DNA from: Arthrobacter rhizosphaerae
GTDB lineage: Bacteria > Actinomycetota > Actinomycetes > Actinomycetales > Micrococcaceae
Direction: 5' to 3'
Assembly (NCBI RefSeq): GCF_023062595.1
Contig: NZ_JALLAN010000019.1
Coordinates: forward strand, 29,269-93,268
DNA: 64,000 bases
A program made the translations under genes and the position numbers. A model generated the notes under the pieces. That model searched no databases and was not told the origin of the DNA. It saw only the letters and a list, made by a program, of their open reading frames with translations. Positions 1-8,556 of the stretch are shown piece by piece. Positions within the stretch are counted from its first letter, which is position 1. Every line of letters begins with the position of its first letter.

Positions 1-1066
1 CCAGCTGTTTCTGACTCGCCAAGGGGCCCATTACTGTGGCGGGATCTGTCGGATCGCCCACCGGCACTCCGGCCACGGCTTCCTTGAGGATGCCCAGCAC
101 CGTTTCGTAAATGGGTCGCTCCACCAGCAGTCGGGGGCCGCCCATGCAGAACTGTCCCGAGTTGAAAACGAAGGCGCCAATCACTGTGCCGATCGCCTTC
201 TCCAAGTCAGCATCGGCAAAGAGGATGTTTGCCGCGTTGCCGCCCAGTTCGGCGGTCACGGGCTTCAGGTTTGCCCCTGCCAGCGCAGCGACGTGGCTTC
301 CGATCTCGGTAGAACCGGTGAAGGCGACCTTGTTGACATCAGGATGCGCCACCAAGTGGTCCCCCAAGGCACCGCCCGAGCCAGTGACCACGTTGAAGAC
401 ACCGGCCGGGACGCCGGCCTCGGTCAGGATTTCAGCCATCAGGAGGGCGCTCAACGGTGTATCGCTGGCAGGTTTGTGGACCACGCTGTTACCGGCAGCC
501 AATGCAGCCGCGATCTTCGTGCTGGAGAGGATCAGCGGGAAGTTGAAGGGCGTAATGGCTGCAACCACGCCCAAGGGCTCGCGCTTGGTGAAGGCGTGCG
601 CGGCCAGCGGGGTTTCGCGAACGGAACCGTCCAGCTGCTGGGCCATTGCAGCCACATACTCGTACTGGTCCGCTGCCGTCGCGACGTCCACCACCCGGGC
701 GAACGTGATCGGCTTTCCGACGTCGCTGCTTTCCACCAGGGCAAGCTCTTCGGCCCGCTCGCGGATAATTGCTGCGGCCTTGTTGAGAACGCGGGAGCGC
801 TCGCGCCCACTCAGGCGGGACCATCTGCCGTCATTGACCGAAGCTTTGGCCGCCGCGACGGCTGCATCAACGTCGGCAGTAACCGCCGAGGAAACGGTGG
901 CAACTTCCTGCCCGGTGGCGGGGTTCATAACGGAAGTCCGGGCGCCGCCAGCGGATTCCTGCCAAGCACCATTGATGAAGAGCCTGCCGTTGGCCACAAT
1001 CCCCGGCAGGGAAACCGGTTCAACTGGTGCCGGAGCGGCGAGGGTTTGTGATTCCTGAACAGTCAT
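1..1066 (-). CDS. NAD(P)-dependent aldehyde dehydrogenase, C-terminus cut off by window edge
   Basis: Cytosolic enzyme that oxidises an aldehyde to its acid with NAD(P)+; the substrate cannot be told. Translating the minus strand from ATG at 1066 gives about 355 residues of an ALDH. They include the Rossmann and substrate-entry segment (ITPFNFPL), the glycine motif FTGSTEIG, the general-base Glu273 in TAELGGN and the nucleophile Cys307 in NSGQFCMGG. The 34-residue Glu-Cys spacing is normal for the family. The gene runs off the left edge, so roughly the last quarter is missing. A MarR gene ends 90 bases upstream on the same strand, so the two probably form an operon in which an aldehyde or its precursor is the inducer (inference). 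Confidence 0.9.
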   Translation of the reverse strand, partial: MTVQESQTLAAPAPVEPVSLPGIVANGRLFINGAWQESAGGARTSVMNPATGQEVATVSSAVTADVDAAVAAAKASVNDGRWSRLSGRERSRVLNKAAAIIRERAEELALVESSDVGKPITFARVVDVATAADQYEYVAAMAQQLDGSVRETPLAAHAFTKREPLGVVAAITPFNFPLILSSTKIAAALAAGNSVVHKPASDTPLSALLMAEILTEAGVPAGVFNVVTGSGGALGDHLVAHPDVNKVAFTGSTEIGSHVAALAGANLKPVTAELGGNAANILFADADLEKAIGTVIGAFVFNSGQFCMGGPRLLVERPIYETVLGILKEAVAGVPVGDPTDPATVMGPLASQKQL

Positions 1067-1156
1067 TGCTGGGTCCTGTCTCTGTTTCGCGGTGGTGGGA
1101 GCAGCTTTGCTCCGCTTGCAAGAGGTTCGTGCTGAAAAGGGGTTTGAACGTTGCCG

Positions 1157-1645
1157 CTAATGCGCGTGGCCGCCGCCGAGCGCAAGCCGGCAGGATCGCA
1201 ACGCGCGGCGCAAGGTGGAACGGTCGTCGTCGTCGAGATCGGCCACCATCTGGCGCTCAATTCCCGCCACGTCCTCACGAAGCGTGTCCAACGCACTTTG
1301 GCCTTCGGGAGTCAGCGAGAGCAGGTACTGCCGCTTGCTCTCGGGGTCGCGGTGGCGTGCAAGGAAGCCACGCTCGTCAAGGACTGTGATCATCTGCGCC
1401 ATGGTCTGGGACCGCACAAAGGAATTCCGTGCCAGTTCCGCGGACGTCAGGCCGGGATGGCGCTCAAGCACAGTAAGGGCTGTGTACTGCTGGGTGGTCA
1501 GGCCATGGGCGGACACGACGTCGTCCAGCCGGGACCTGACGGCCAGCTCCAGTTGCTTGATGAGGTACAGCATGGTGATGTCCGAGGAGGCCGATGCCGC
1601 CGACGCATCGGATTCCGGTGCTGCACTGGAGGTGACTGCAGCCAT
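1157..1645 (-). CDS. MarR-family transcriptional regulator
   Basis: Dimeric winged-helix DNA-binding repressor of about 162 residues. The MarR core is recognisable: an N-terminal dimerisation helix (MLYLIKQLELAV), a helix-turn-helix region (LTSAELARNSFVRSQTMAQM), and the wing with the family signature D-x-R-x-K near DPESKRQYL. I use ATG 1645, which has an AGGGG-type ribosome site 9 bases upstream; a GTG at 1669 would add eight residues. It lies upstream of the aldehyde dehydrogenase in the same direction. An almost perfect 25-base dyad at 1866-1890 is its likely autoregulatory operator. MarR proteins usually respond to small phenolic or aldehyde ligands (family knowledge). Confidence 0.88.
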   Translation of the reverse strand: MAAVTSSAAPESDASAASASSDITMLYLIKQLELAVRSRLDDVVSAHGLTTQQYTALTVLERHPGLTSAELARNSFVRSQTMAQMITVLDERGFLARHRDPESKRQYLLSLTPEGQSALDTLREDVAGIERQMVADLDDDDRSTLRRALRSCRLALGGGHAH

Positions 1646-1865
1646 TGGATCAGCCCCTGGCCTTGCCACATGGCACCAGCGACGGCCTGTTCCCCAATGG
1701 CGCCACAGTGCTGTGGTGCGTCTCCGGACTGGGCCGGCAATGACAGGGACGGAAGATCCGACGGCGGGAGCAGAACTTGCTGTTCATAGGAACACCCAGG
1801 TTTTCGACGTTGAAACGGAGGGAGGCAGCCGCAAAATTGCGTCACAACTGCCATGTGCTGAGGGT

Positions 1866-1890
1866 TGATTATCAGGATTACTGACAATCA
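1866..1890. promoter_or_regulatory. Putative MarR operator dyad
   Basis: TGATTATCAG-GATTA-CTGACAATCA is an inverted repeat with 9 of 10 matching bases per arm and a 5-base centre. It lies about 220 bases before the MarR start. Its size and AT-richness fit MarR-type operators. It is the only clear structure I see in the 378-base stretch 1646-2023 between the MarR start and the end of the PucR-type gene. Confidence 0.5.
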
Positions 1891-2023
1891 GGAAACCTGT
1901 GCATGACAATACGGCCGACGCTCCCGTTACGTCAAGGGAAATCTGCCACTCCGTGCCAGAACGCGCGGCCCTGGGGGCAACCTGTCCCTGATTCTGTGTT
2001 GTGTGCCGGGCCGACGGGCACTG

Positions 2024-3616
2024 TTACTGTAGCCGTGCGAGGCGCGCCGCAAGGTGCAGTGCCCCAAGGCGGCCTGTTGTTCGAGGGTCACCACCGCACA
2101 ACTCGAAGATGCGCTGCAGGCGGTGATGCATGGATTGCCGTTCGAGGTGCAGCTCCCTTGCTGCCTTGGCCGTATTGCACCCGGAGTCGAGCCACACTGT
2201 GAGCGTCCGGAGCAGCTGAGACGTCCGCTGCGCATCGTGGTCCAGCACGTTTCCCAGTTGCTGGCGGACGAACTCCCCACGAACGCCAGCTTCCAGCGCC
2301 GCGGTCGCTAGTCGTTCGACGGCGAACGCCTCCGCATCAACGACCGGTCCATGTTCCCTGCGGGCAAGGTCAAGGGTGTGGCGGGCTTCAATGAGACTCC
2401 ACGGTGCCCGCCGAAGTTCCGTCACGAAAGGCCCGACGGCGACGCGTAGCTGCGCAAGGCCCGGCGCCGCCGTTCCGGAACGGCGTCCCCTTGCAGTATT
2501 CTGTCCGAGCATGGCTGGTGCCGTCCCGAGGCCAGCGAGTTCCTCGATCAATGCCGATCGGCCGGCAGCTTCCGAGCCGGATGCCAGTGAAGCAATGGCG
2601 ATCACTTCCGAATCGTGGGAGTAGCTGGCGCTATGGCGGACCCGCCTGCGGAGGAGCTGGTCAAGGGCTATCCTCACTTCCTGGGGCGACTCCGTCCGCG
2701 CCGCGATCATTACGGCAGGGGTGGTGATTCCGAAGCCGGCCGCCGGCCCCAACTGCTCCAGCCGCCAAGTGGCCCCGCCCGCATTGATCGCCCGTAATAG
2801 CTCTGTCCGGGCTACTTCTCCCAGGCTGGGTGGCATGCGCTGTAGCAAGGCAAGGCCCAGAACGTCCGCACAGCGGGTCCCGACGATACGGGCAAGCACC
2901 GAGTCCCCGTCGTCGGGAATTCCCAGTTCAAGGCGGGCGGACACTATCCCCCTCACAGGAACATTAATGACGACGGCGGAATCGCCGGCCTCCCGGGGCA
3001 TGGCGGCTTGTGCCGGGGTGTCGGCTTGCAAACGCGTACCCGTTTGCGCCGGCGTACCCGCTTGTGCGAGGACACTGCCGGCCACCGAAGCCAGCGTGGC
3101 GGTACCGCCGATGACTTCCGTCAAAACTTCGAGGATCCCGTCGAGGCTTCCTCCATGCGCCAATTCAAGGGACATGGAGTGGCTGGCTTCGTCAGCAAGT
3201 TGAAGTTGCTTCACTGATTCGCTGACCAACATCGAGTTGATGGCCTGTAGGACGCCGACAAACGGGACCACTTTGCGCAGTTCGACCAGGGGCAGGCCGC
3301 GATCTTCGGCTGTCCGAACCATGGATTGCGGGATGCCGGGTAGGACGCCACCTGTTTCAATGGCCACTGCCGTGATTCCCCTGTCGGCGAGTTCCTCGAT
3401 GTACCTGATCCTTCGTTGCTCCGGTGCCGTGGCCAAGGCCTCGCCGCCGGTCAGCAGCAGTTCCCCTCCTCGAAGCAGCGGGGCGATATCCAGCACTTCG
3501 CTGGAGTGGATCCAGCGCACGTACTTGTCCTTAACAGCTTCTGTACCGGCACGGACCACGGGATCGGCTGCGGCCAGGGTCGGGTGACGCAAAGCGTCCA
3601 ACAACAAAAGCGGCAT
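2024..3616 (-). CDS. PucR-family transcriptional regulator of the creatine locus
   Basis: A 530-residue regulator. It has an N-terminal PucR ligand-sensing domain (about 1-125; motif GGELLLTGGEAL), a GGDEF-like middle region (about 290-400) and a C-terminal PucR/CdaR helix-turn-helix (about 465-527; AKAARELHLERQSMHHRLQR). PucR proteins activate purine or other nitrogen-compound catabolism (family knowledge). It is divergent from the NCS1 permease with 108 bases between the starts, so it probably controls the permease-deacetylase-creatinase operon. An Ala/Gln/Thr/Pro-rich stretch (about 185-215) with the near-repeats AQAGTPAQ and QADTPAQA looks like a flexible linker. The inducer (creatine, creatinine or a related ureide) is inference. 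Confidence 0.87.
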   Translation of the reverse strand: MPLLLLDALRHPTLAAADPVVRAGTEAVKDKYVRWIHSSEVLDIAPLLRGGELLLTGGEALATAPEQRRIRYIEELADRGITAVAIETGGVLPGIPQSMVRTAEDRGLPLVELRKVVPFVGVLQAINSMLVSESVKQLQLADEASHSMSLELAHGGSLDGILEVLTEVIGGTATLASVAGSVLAQAGTPAQTGTRLQADTPAQAAMPREAGDSAVVINVPVRGIVSARLELGIPDDGDSVLARIVGTRCADVLGLALLQRMPPSLGEVARTELLRAINAGGATWRLEQLGPAAGFGITTPAVMIAARTESPQEVRIALDQLLRRRVRHSASYSHDSEVIAIASLASGSEAAGRSALIEELAGLGTAPAMLGQNTARGRRSGTAAPGLAQLRVAVGPFVTELRRAPWSLIEARHTLDLARREHGPVVDAEAFAVERLATAALEAGVRGEFVRQQLGNVLDHDAQRTSQLLRTLTVWLDSGCNTAKAARELHLERQSMHHRLQRIFELCGGDPRTTGRLGALHLAARLARLQ

Positions 3617-3724
3617 GACACTCCGTCATAGGGGATGGCATTTCATTAGACACATCGTATCTTGTTGGTGGTGATGCGGCACACATAGCCTGAAGTTATC
3701 CCTTTCATCAAACGGAGGCTTCCC

Positions 3725-5227
3725 ATGCAAGATCATCCTTCCACGGCCCCAGGCAGTTTCGCCCAGGGATCCGTGGACTCTGAGGCCTGGCTCCAGCCGA
3801 TCCCCGAATCACAGCGGACTCGCAAAGTGTCGGGTCAGTTCTGGATCTGGGCCGGCGCCAATCTCGCTCCTATCAACTGGGTGCTCGGAGCCCTAGGCAT
3901 CCACCTTGGGCTGGGCTTCGCCGATACGGTCGCGGTCTTGGTCCTTGGCAACCTGATCGGCATGCTGCTCTTTGGCTGCTTTGTGCTGTTGGGCCAGAAG
4001 ACCGGGGCCACTGGCATGGTCCTGGCCCGGGCGGCTTTCGGCCGCCGTGGAAATTATCTGCCTGCTGCGATCCAGGCGCTGCTGGTCATCGGCTGGTGCG
4101 CTGTCAATACCTGGATCATCCTCGATCTGGTCATGGCACTTTTCGGAACGCTCGGCTGGGTTGATCCCAGTTCCGCCAACTACGGCTGGAAGATTGGCGT
4201 AGCCACCGGAATCATGGCCGCACAAGTGGCCATCGCGTGGTTCGGCTATAAGGCCATCGCGGCGTTTGAAAGATGGACCGTGCCGCCCACCATCGTCATC
4301 CTGGCGGTGATGTCCGCAGTCGCTTGGTTCGGCATGGACATTAACTGGTCCTACGCAGGTCCTGCCGGAAACGTTCTGGAAGGCTCGGAGCGGATTGCCG
4401 CCATGAGCGCGGTGATGACCGCGATTGGCATTGGCTGGGGAATCACCTGGTTCACCTATGCCGCGGACTACTCACGCTTCGTCAGTACTTCAGTACCCAA
4501 GAGAAAGGTCTACTTGGCTTCGGTGCTTGGGCAGTTTATTCCGGTGGTGTGGTTGGGGGTCCTCGGAGCGAGCTTGGCAACGAACAGTGGTGAAATCGAC
4601 CCGGGCAAACTGATTGTCCAGAACTTCGGCGTCCTCGCATTGCCGGTTCTCCTCATGGTGCTGCACGGCCCCATCGCCACGAACATCCTGAACATCTATA
4701 CCTTCTCGGTCGCCACCCAGGCGCTTGATGTCTCGATCAGTCGCCGAAAGCTGAACCTGTTCGTCGGCGTTTTCTCGCTGGCCGCCGTGGTCTTCTTCAT
4801 CTTCCAGGAGGATTTCGCAGCCGTACTCGACGCCTGGCTGATCGGGCTCGTGGCCTGGGTGGCCGCGTGGGGCGGCATCATGCTGGTGCACTACTTCTGG
4901 ATTGAAAAGCGCTGGCCGGGCAATGCGGACCGATTGTTCGATCCGGTCGGCACCAAGCGTTTGCCTGGTATCAACTGGGCAGGGGTGGTTTCGCTCCTGG
5001 TAGGCATCTTCGCCACGTGGTTCTTCATGTACGGACTCGTGCCGGCCATGCAGGGTCCGGCTGCGGTGGCCTTGGGCGGCTGGGACTTCTCCTGGCTGGC
5101 AGGTGGCCTGGCAAGCGGGGCGACTTATGCGGTACTTGGTCCGCGGGCCCATGTCCGGTATCTGGAAACAGCACCCGTGGAAACGACTATAGACAGCCAG
5201 GTCCCCGTAGAGAGGATCACGCAGTGA
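3725..5227 (+). CDS. NCS1-family (purine/cytosine/hydantoin-type) permease
   Basis: Inner-membrane secondary transporter of 500 residues with about 12 hydrophobic segments. It carries the NCS1 N-terminal signature RKVSGQFWIWAGANLAPINW. The family imports nucleobases, hydantoins and related nitrogen heterocycles, usually with H+ or Na+. ATG 3725 is supported by GGAGG at 3714-3718. Its stop overlaps the GTG of the deacetylase gene by 4 bases (GTGA), and creatinase follows. It is therefore probably the uptake system for creatinine, creatine or a precursor (inference from context; family membership alone does not give the substrate). Confidence 0.9.
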   Translation: MQDHPSTAPGSFAQGSVDSEAWLQPIPESQRTRKVSGQFWIWAGANLAPINWVLGALGIHLGLGFADTVAVLVLGNLIGMLLFGCFVLLGQKTGATGMVLARAAFGRRGNYLPAAIQALLVIGWCAVNTWIILDLVMALFGTLGWVDPSSANYGWKIGVATGIMAAQVAIAWFGYKAIAAFERWTVPPTIVILAVMSAVAWFGMDINWSYAGPAGNVLEGSERIAAMSAVMTAIGIGWGITWFTYAADYSRFVSTSVPKRKVYLASVLGQFIPVVWLGVLGASLATNSGEIDPGKLIVQNFGVLALPVLLMVLHGPIATNILNIYTFSVATQALDVSISRRKLNLFVGVFSLAAVVFFIFQEDFAAVLDAWLIGLVAWVAAWGGIMLVHYFWIEKRWPGNADRLFDPVGTKRLPGINWAGVVSLLVGIFATWFFMYGLVPAMQGPAAVALGGWDFSWLAGGLASGATYAVLGPRAHVRYLETAPVETTIDSQVPVERITQ

Positions 5228-6198
5228 ACGCGGGATTCGGGAACAACAAGGCATTTGGCGATGTCCTGCACGTGATTACCTGGCCCGAAGGCTTCCGGGC
5301 TGCGGCTTCGTTCACCTTCGACGTCGACGCGGAATCGTGCACGATTGCCCACGATCCCGGCAGCACCCGCAGGATGTCGCTTATGTCCCACCAGTCCTAT
5401 GGTCCGAAGGTCGCGGTGCCCAGACTCCTGCAGATCCTGAAGCGCCAGCAGGTACAGGCAACCTTCTTCGTGCCGGGCTTCACCGCTGAGTGCTATCCGG
5501 ACATTGTGAAGCAGATCGTCGCCGGAGGACATGAAGTAGCGCATCATGGCTACCTGCACGAACCGATGCAGGGTATCGATGCCGCCACTGAAGGACGGTA
5601 TCTGGACAGGGGGTTGGAGGCTCTCGACAAAGCTGCCGGGGTTCGCCCCGTGGGCTACCGCGCTCCCTGGTGGGAACTGAATTGGCACTCCGCGGGACTC
5701 CTGGCCGATCGCGGCTTCCTCTATGACTCGAGCCTCCTGGACGGCGACGCTCCATATCGATTCACCGTTGGTGACGATGAGAGGGACCTTGTCGAGATCC
5801 CCGTTGACTGGGCCCTGGACGACTGGGAGCAATACGCTTTCTACCCGGGAGTGACAGGCAGCGGAGTGATCGAGAGTCCGGCCAAAGTCCTGGAAATGTG
5901 GACCCTCGAGGCAGAGGCACACCACTCGGCCGGCAGCTGCTTCGTGCTGACCAACCACCCCTTCATCTCCGGCCGTCCATCCAAAGCTGTAGCCCTGGAG
6001 CGGCTTATCGAGACGGTCAAGGACCTTGATGGCATGTGGGTGACCACCCTGGAGCAGATCGCCGAACACACCAAGGCAACGGTCAACGAAATCCACACGC
6101 ATGCCCGGATCGATGTGCCAGCCTTCCCGGATACCGGTGCCCGTTTCCACCCCGCCGGCCGTGCGCCGGCACCAATCAGGCAGGGAATTACCGGCTAG
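5224..6198 (+). CDS. CE4/PuuE-like polysaccharide-deacetylase-family amidohydrolase
   Basis: A 324-residue soluble NodB/CE4-fold protein with no signal peptide. Motif 1 is FTFDVDAES (Asp33, Asp35). Motif 2 is HHGYLH (His108-x3-His112), the expected metal site. Motif 3 is GYRAPWWE. The lack of an export signal points to a small-molecule substrate, as in PuuE-type allantoinases, which open a hydantoin ring with this fold. I chose GTG 5224 because it overlaps the permease stop as GTGA and has AGAGG 8 bases upstream; a longer frame is open to 5017 inside the permease gene. It lies between a heterocycle permease and creatinase, so hydrolysis of creatinine or another cyclic amide is plausible but unproven. 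Confidence 0.85.
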   Translation: MNAGFGNNKAFGDVLHVITWPEGFRAAASFTFDVDAESCTIAHDPGSTRRMSLMSHQSYGPKVAVPRLLQILKRQQVQATFFVPGFTAECYPDIVKQIVAGGHEVAHHGYLHEPMQGIDAATEGRYLDRGLEALDKAAGVRPVGYRAPWWELNWHSAGLLADRGFLYDSSLLDGDAPYRFTVGDDERDLVEIPVDWALDDWEQYAFYPGVTGSGVIESPAKVLEMWTLEAEAHHSAGSCFVLTNHPFISGRPSKAVALERLIETVKDLDGMWVTTLEQIAEHTKATVNEIHTHARIDVPAFPDTGARFHPAGRAPAPIRQGITG

Positions 6199-6325
6199 GT
6201 CATTGCCGGCCTACCTCACTGCTGCCTCCGTAGTTTCACTTATCGCGGTCCTGTTCGCCATGGTGACTTCCAAGAAGCCCTACGGCAGGACTGAAAACCA
6301 ACCCCCAGGAAAGGAACCACACCTC

Positions 6326-7582
6326 ATGACCGTCACCCAGACTGAAGCTGTCAACGACGTCGCCAAGCTCGAACGCCTCAAGGTGCTCAACAACGGAGAG
6401 AAGGTCCGCCTGACGTTCTCGGACGCCGAGTTCGAACGCCGTTTGGCCGGCCTTCGCCGGATCATGGCCGAGAAGGAACTGGACGCCGTCGTCCTCACCA
6501 GCTACCACTCGATCAAGTACTACTCCGACTTCCTATTCACCTACTTCGGCCGTTCCTACGCCATGGTGATCACCAAAGATGACACCGTCACCGTCACCGC
6601 AAACATCGACGCCGGAATGCCTTGGCGCCGCAGTTACGGCGAGAACCTCGTCTACACCGACTGGCGCCGGGACAACTACATTCACGCTATCCAGGAAGTC
6701 CTGCGCACCCGAGGGATCAACGTCCGCAGGCTCGGCGTCGAAGACGACAGCCTGCCGCTGGATAACCGCAACAAAATCCAGGCAGCCTTCGAGTCAGCCA
6801 CCCTGGTGGACGTTGCCCAGGCCGCGATGCGACAGCGCATGATCAAATCTGCCGAAGAGATCGAAGTCATCAAGCACGGCGCCCGGATCGGAGACCTGGG
6901 TGGCGAAGCAATCCGCAACGCCATCACGGCCGGGATCACCGAATACGAGGTCGCACTGATCGGCACCGAGGCCATGGTGCACGAGATCGCCAGGACGTTC
7001 CCCGACTCCGAAATCCGCGACACCTGGGTCTGGTTCCAGTCCGGCATCAACACCGACGGGGCCCACAACTGGGCAACGACCCGGAAGATCCAGGAACACG
7101 ACATCCTCTCGCTCAACTGCTTCCCCATGACCTCGGGCTACTACACCGCCCTGGAACGCACACTGTTTTACGGGGAACCGGATGCCCGCTCCCTGGAGTT
7201 GTGGAACATCAACGTCGAGGTCCACAAACGCGGACTGGAGCTCATCAAACCAGGCGCTATCTGCAAGGACATCGCAGCTGAACTCAACGAGATCTACATC
7301 GGGCACGGGCTGCTCGCGAACCGCACCTTCGGCTACGGGCACTCCTTCGGCGTCCTCAGCCACTACTACGGCCGCGAGGCCGGGCTGGAACTGCGCGAGG
7401 ACATCGAAACGGTTCTGGAACCCGGAATGGTGGTCTCCATGGAACCCATGATCACCGTCCTCGACGGACAGCCCGGCGCCGGCGGCTACCGCGAACACGA
7501 CATCCTGGTCATCGGTGAAGACGGAGCTGAAAACATCACCAAGTTCCCCTTCGGTCCCGAATACAACATCATCGGGGCCTAG
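6326..7582 (+). CDS. creA: Creatinase (creatine amidinohydrolase)
   Basis: Hydrolyses creatine to sarcosine and urea (EC 3.5.3.3) in the cytosol. The 418-residue protein has the two-domain pita-bread fold of the M24 family. It matches my recollection of Pseudomonas/Arthrobacter creatinase along its whole length: the N-terminal SFGRPYA-type loop (here YFGRSYAMV), WFQSGINTDGAHN, CFPMTSGYYTALERT, GYGHSFGVLSHYYGREAG, and a C-terminus ending FGPEYNIIGA. His247 corresponds to the catalytic histidine. As in creatinase, the M24 peptidase metal ligands are largely absent. I use ATG 6326 with AAGGA about 10 bases upstream; the frame is open 225 bases further 5' but that part overlaps the deacetylase gene and lacks homology. 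No sarcosine oxidase lies within the window. Confidence 0.93.
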   Translation: MTVTQTEAVNDVAKLERLKVLNNGEKVRLTFSDAEFERRLAGLRRIMAEKELDAVVLTSYHSIKYYSDFLFTYFGRSYAMVITKDDTVTVTANIDAGMPWRRSYGENLVYTDWRRDNYIHAIQEVLRTRGINVRRLGVEDDSLPLDNRNKIQAAFESATLVDVAQAAMRQRMIKSAEEIEVIKHGARIGDLGGEAIRNAITAGITEYEVALIGTEAMVHEIARTFPDSEIRDTWVWFQSGINTDGAHNWATTRKIQEHDILSLNCFPMTSGYYTALERTLFYGEPDARSLELWNINVEVHKRGLELIKPGAICKDIAAELNEIYIGHGLLANRTFGYGHSFGVLSHYYGREAGLELREDIETVLEPGMVVSMEPMITVLDGQPGAGGYREHDILVIGEDGAENITKFPFGPEYNIIGA

Positions 7583-7600
7583 CGGCCATCGCCATTCACA

Positions 7601-7628
7601 AGCGGCGCAGCGATTTCGTTGCGCCGCT
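7601..7628 (+). terminator. Probable transcription terminator after creatinase
   Basis: AGCGGCGCA and TGCGCCGCT form a perfect 9-bp stem 18 bases after the creatinase stop. A CCCCC/GGGGG mini-hairpin follows at 7636-7648. There is no T-tract, as is common in high-GC actinobacteria. Confidence 0.5.
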
Positions 7629-7648
7629 CTGGCCATCCCCCTTCTGGG

Positions 7649-8039
7649 GGTAATCAGCTAGCAATCACACCTGCGTCAGCAGCATGCGCACAGGGCTGTC
7701 CCACTTCCATGGTTGTGGGACACCTCCGATGGGGCAGTCCCCCACCGATGTCGATGTAGTTTCCAGAAGTAGCGTGCGCCACGTCATGCGGAAGTATCGG
7801 GAACACTCGGTCCCAGCGAAGCGGAAAACTGCCGATTTCGTTTTCACCGCACGAGTATGGCGGCGCGGTAACGCTGGTCAGGTCGGCGGTCCCTGTACTA
7901 GGCGCAGCCTATCCGGTCAGTGTGCGTCGAGCAGCTGGTTCAGAGCGTGGCTCCGATCCATTCTGGCGGGTATGGGTTGGGGTGGAACGAGACGAAGACT
8001 AGATTGTCGTCATCGACCCACACCGGCGTTGGAGTGAAC
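7649..8039. other. Intergenic stretch without a convincing gene
   Basis: About 390 bases of lower coding quality. A minus-strand frame ending at about 7945 reads FTPTPVWVDDDNLVFVSFHP from about 8036. It looks protein-like but has a stop just upstream and no start, so it may be the tail of a lost gene. I recognise no insertion-sequence ends and no RNA. Confidence 0.3.
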
Positions 8040-8456
8040 CTATTCCGGCACAGCCCCGAGTTGCTGCATCAGCTTCAGAGTGTCGGTGACTCCCCAGTGT
8101 TCAGCGGCCTTTCCATCCTCGAAGCGGATGATGTCGATCCCTCCGAATTCAATGCTCCGGCCGGTTGCAGGAATTCCGGCAAAGTCGCCTTGGTGGGTTC
8201 CCGTGCAGACTACGTAGACGGCCTCCAGATTTCCGTCGATCAGCGCTGGTGGTTCGAGCTTTGTCTTGATGTCTGGAAATGCCGCTCGGAGTGCTTTGAC
8301 GAAGAACGCTACGCCTTCCTTGCCGGGCGGCTGACCGGGTAGAGGCTCCTCGTGATCGACAAAGTCATCCGCTACCAATTCATCGATGAGAGCGAGGTTT
8401 CCCCCTTCAAAAATTTCTTTGTAAAAGCGTTGCATTATCGGACTAGTCTCAGACAT
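8040..8456 (-). CDS. SnoaL-like (ester cyclase / NTF2-fold) protein
   Basis: A 138-residue single-domain alpha+beta-barrel protein of the SnoaL-like polyketide cyclase superfamily. Family features seen are the N-terminal helix LIDELVADDFVDHEEPLPGQ, the FPDIKTKLE strand, the GTHQGDFAGIPATGRSIEF segment, and IIRFEDGKAAEHWGVTDTL. Its function cannot be told: members range from cyclases to proteins of unknown role. ATG 8456 is chosen because AAAGGAG lies 7-8 bases upstream; the open frame extends further but encodes no homology. Upstream, on the other strand, is a truncated ArsR-rhodanese pseudogene, so the gene sits in a rearranged accessory segment. Confidence 0.8.
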   Translation of the reverse strand: MSETSPIMQRFYKEIFEGGNLALIDELVADDFVDHEEPLPGQPPGKEGVAFFVKALRAAFPDIKTKLEPPALIDGNLEAVYVVCTGTHQGDFAGIPATGRSIEFGGIDIIRFEDGKAAEHWGVTDTLKLMQQLGAVPE

Positions 8457-8556
8457 TTCAGTCTCCTTTGCATGGAACTCTACAGCTGTATGGTCCCACT
8501 CCCACCCTGCCCCCACAACGGTTCGTTGCCATGGATCTTCAGGCTTTCCGGGCACC

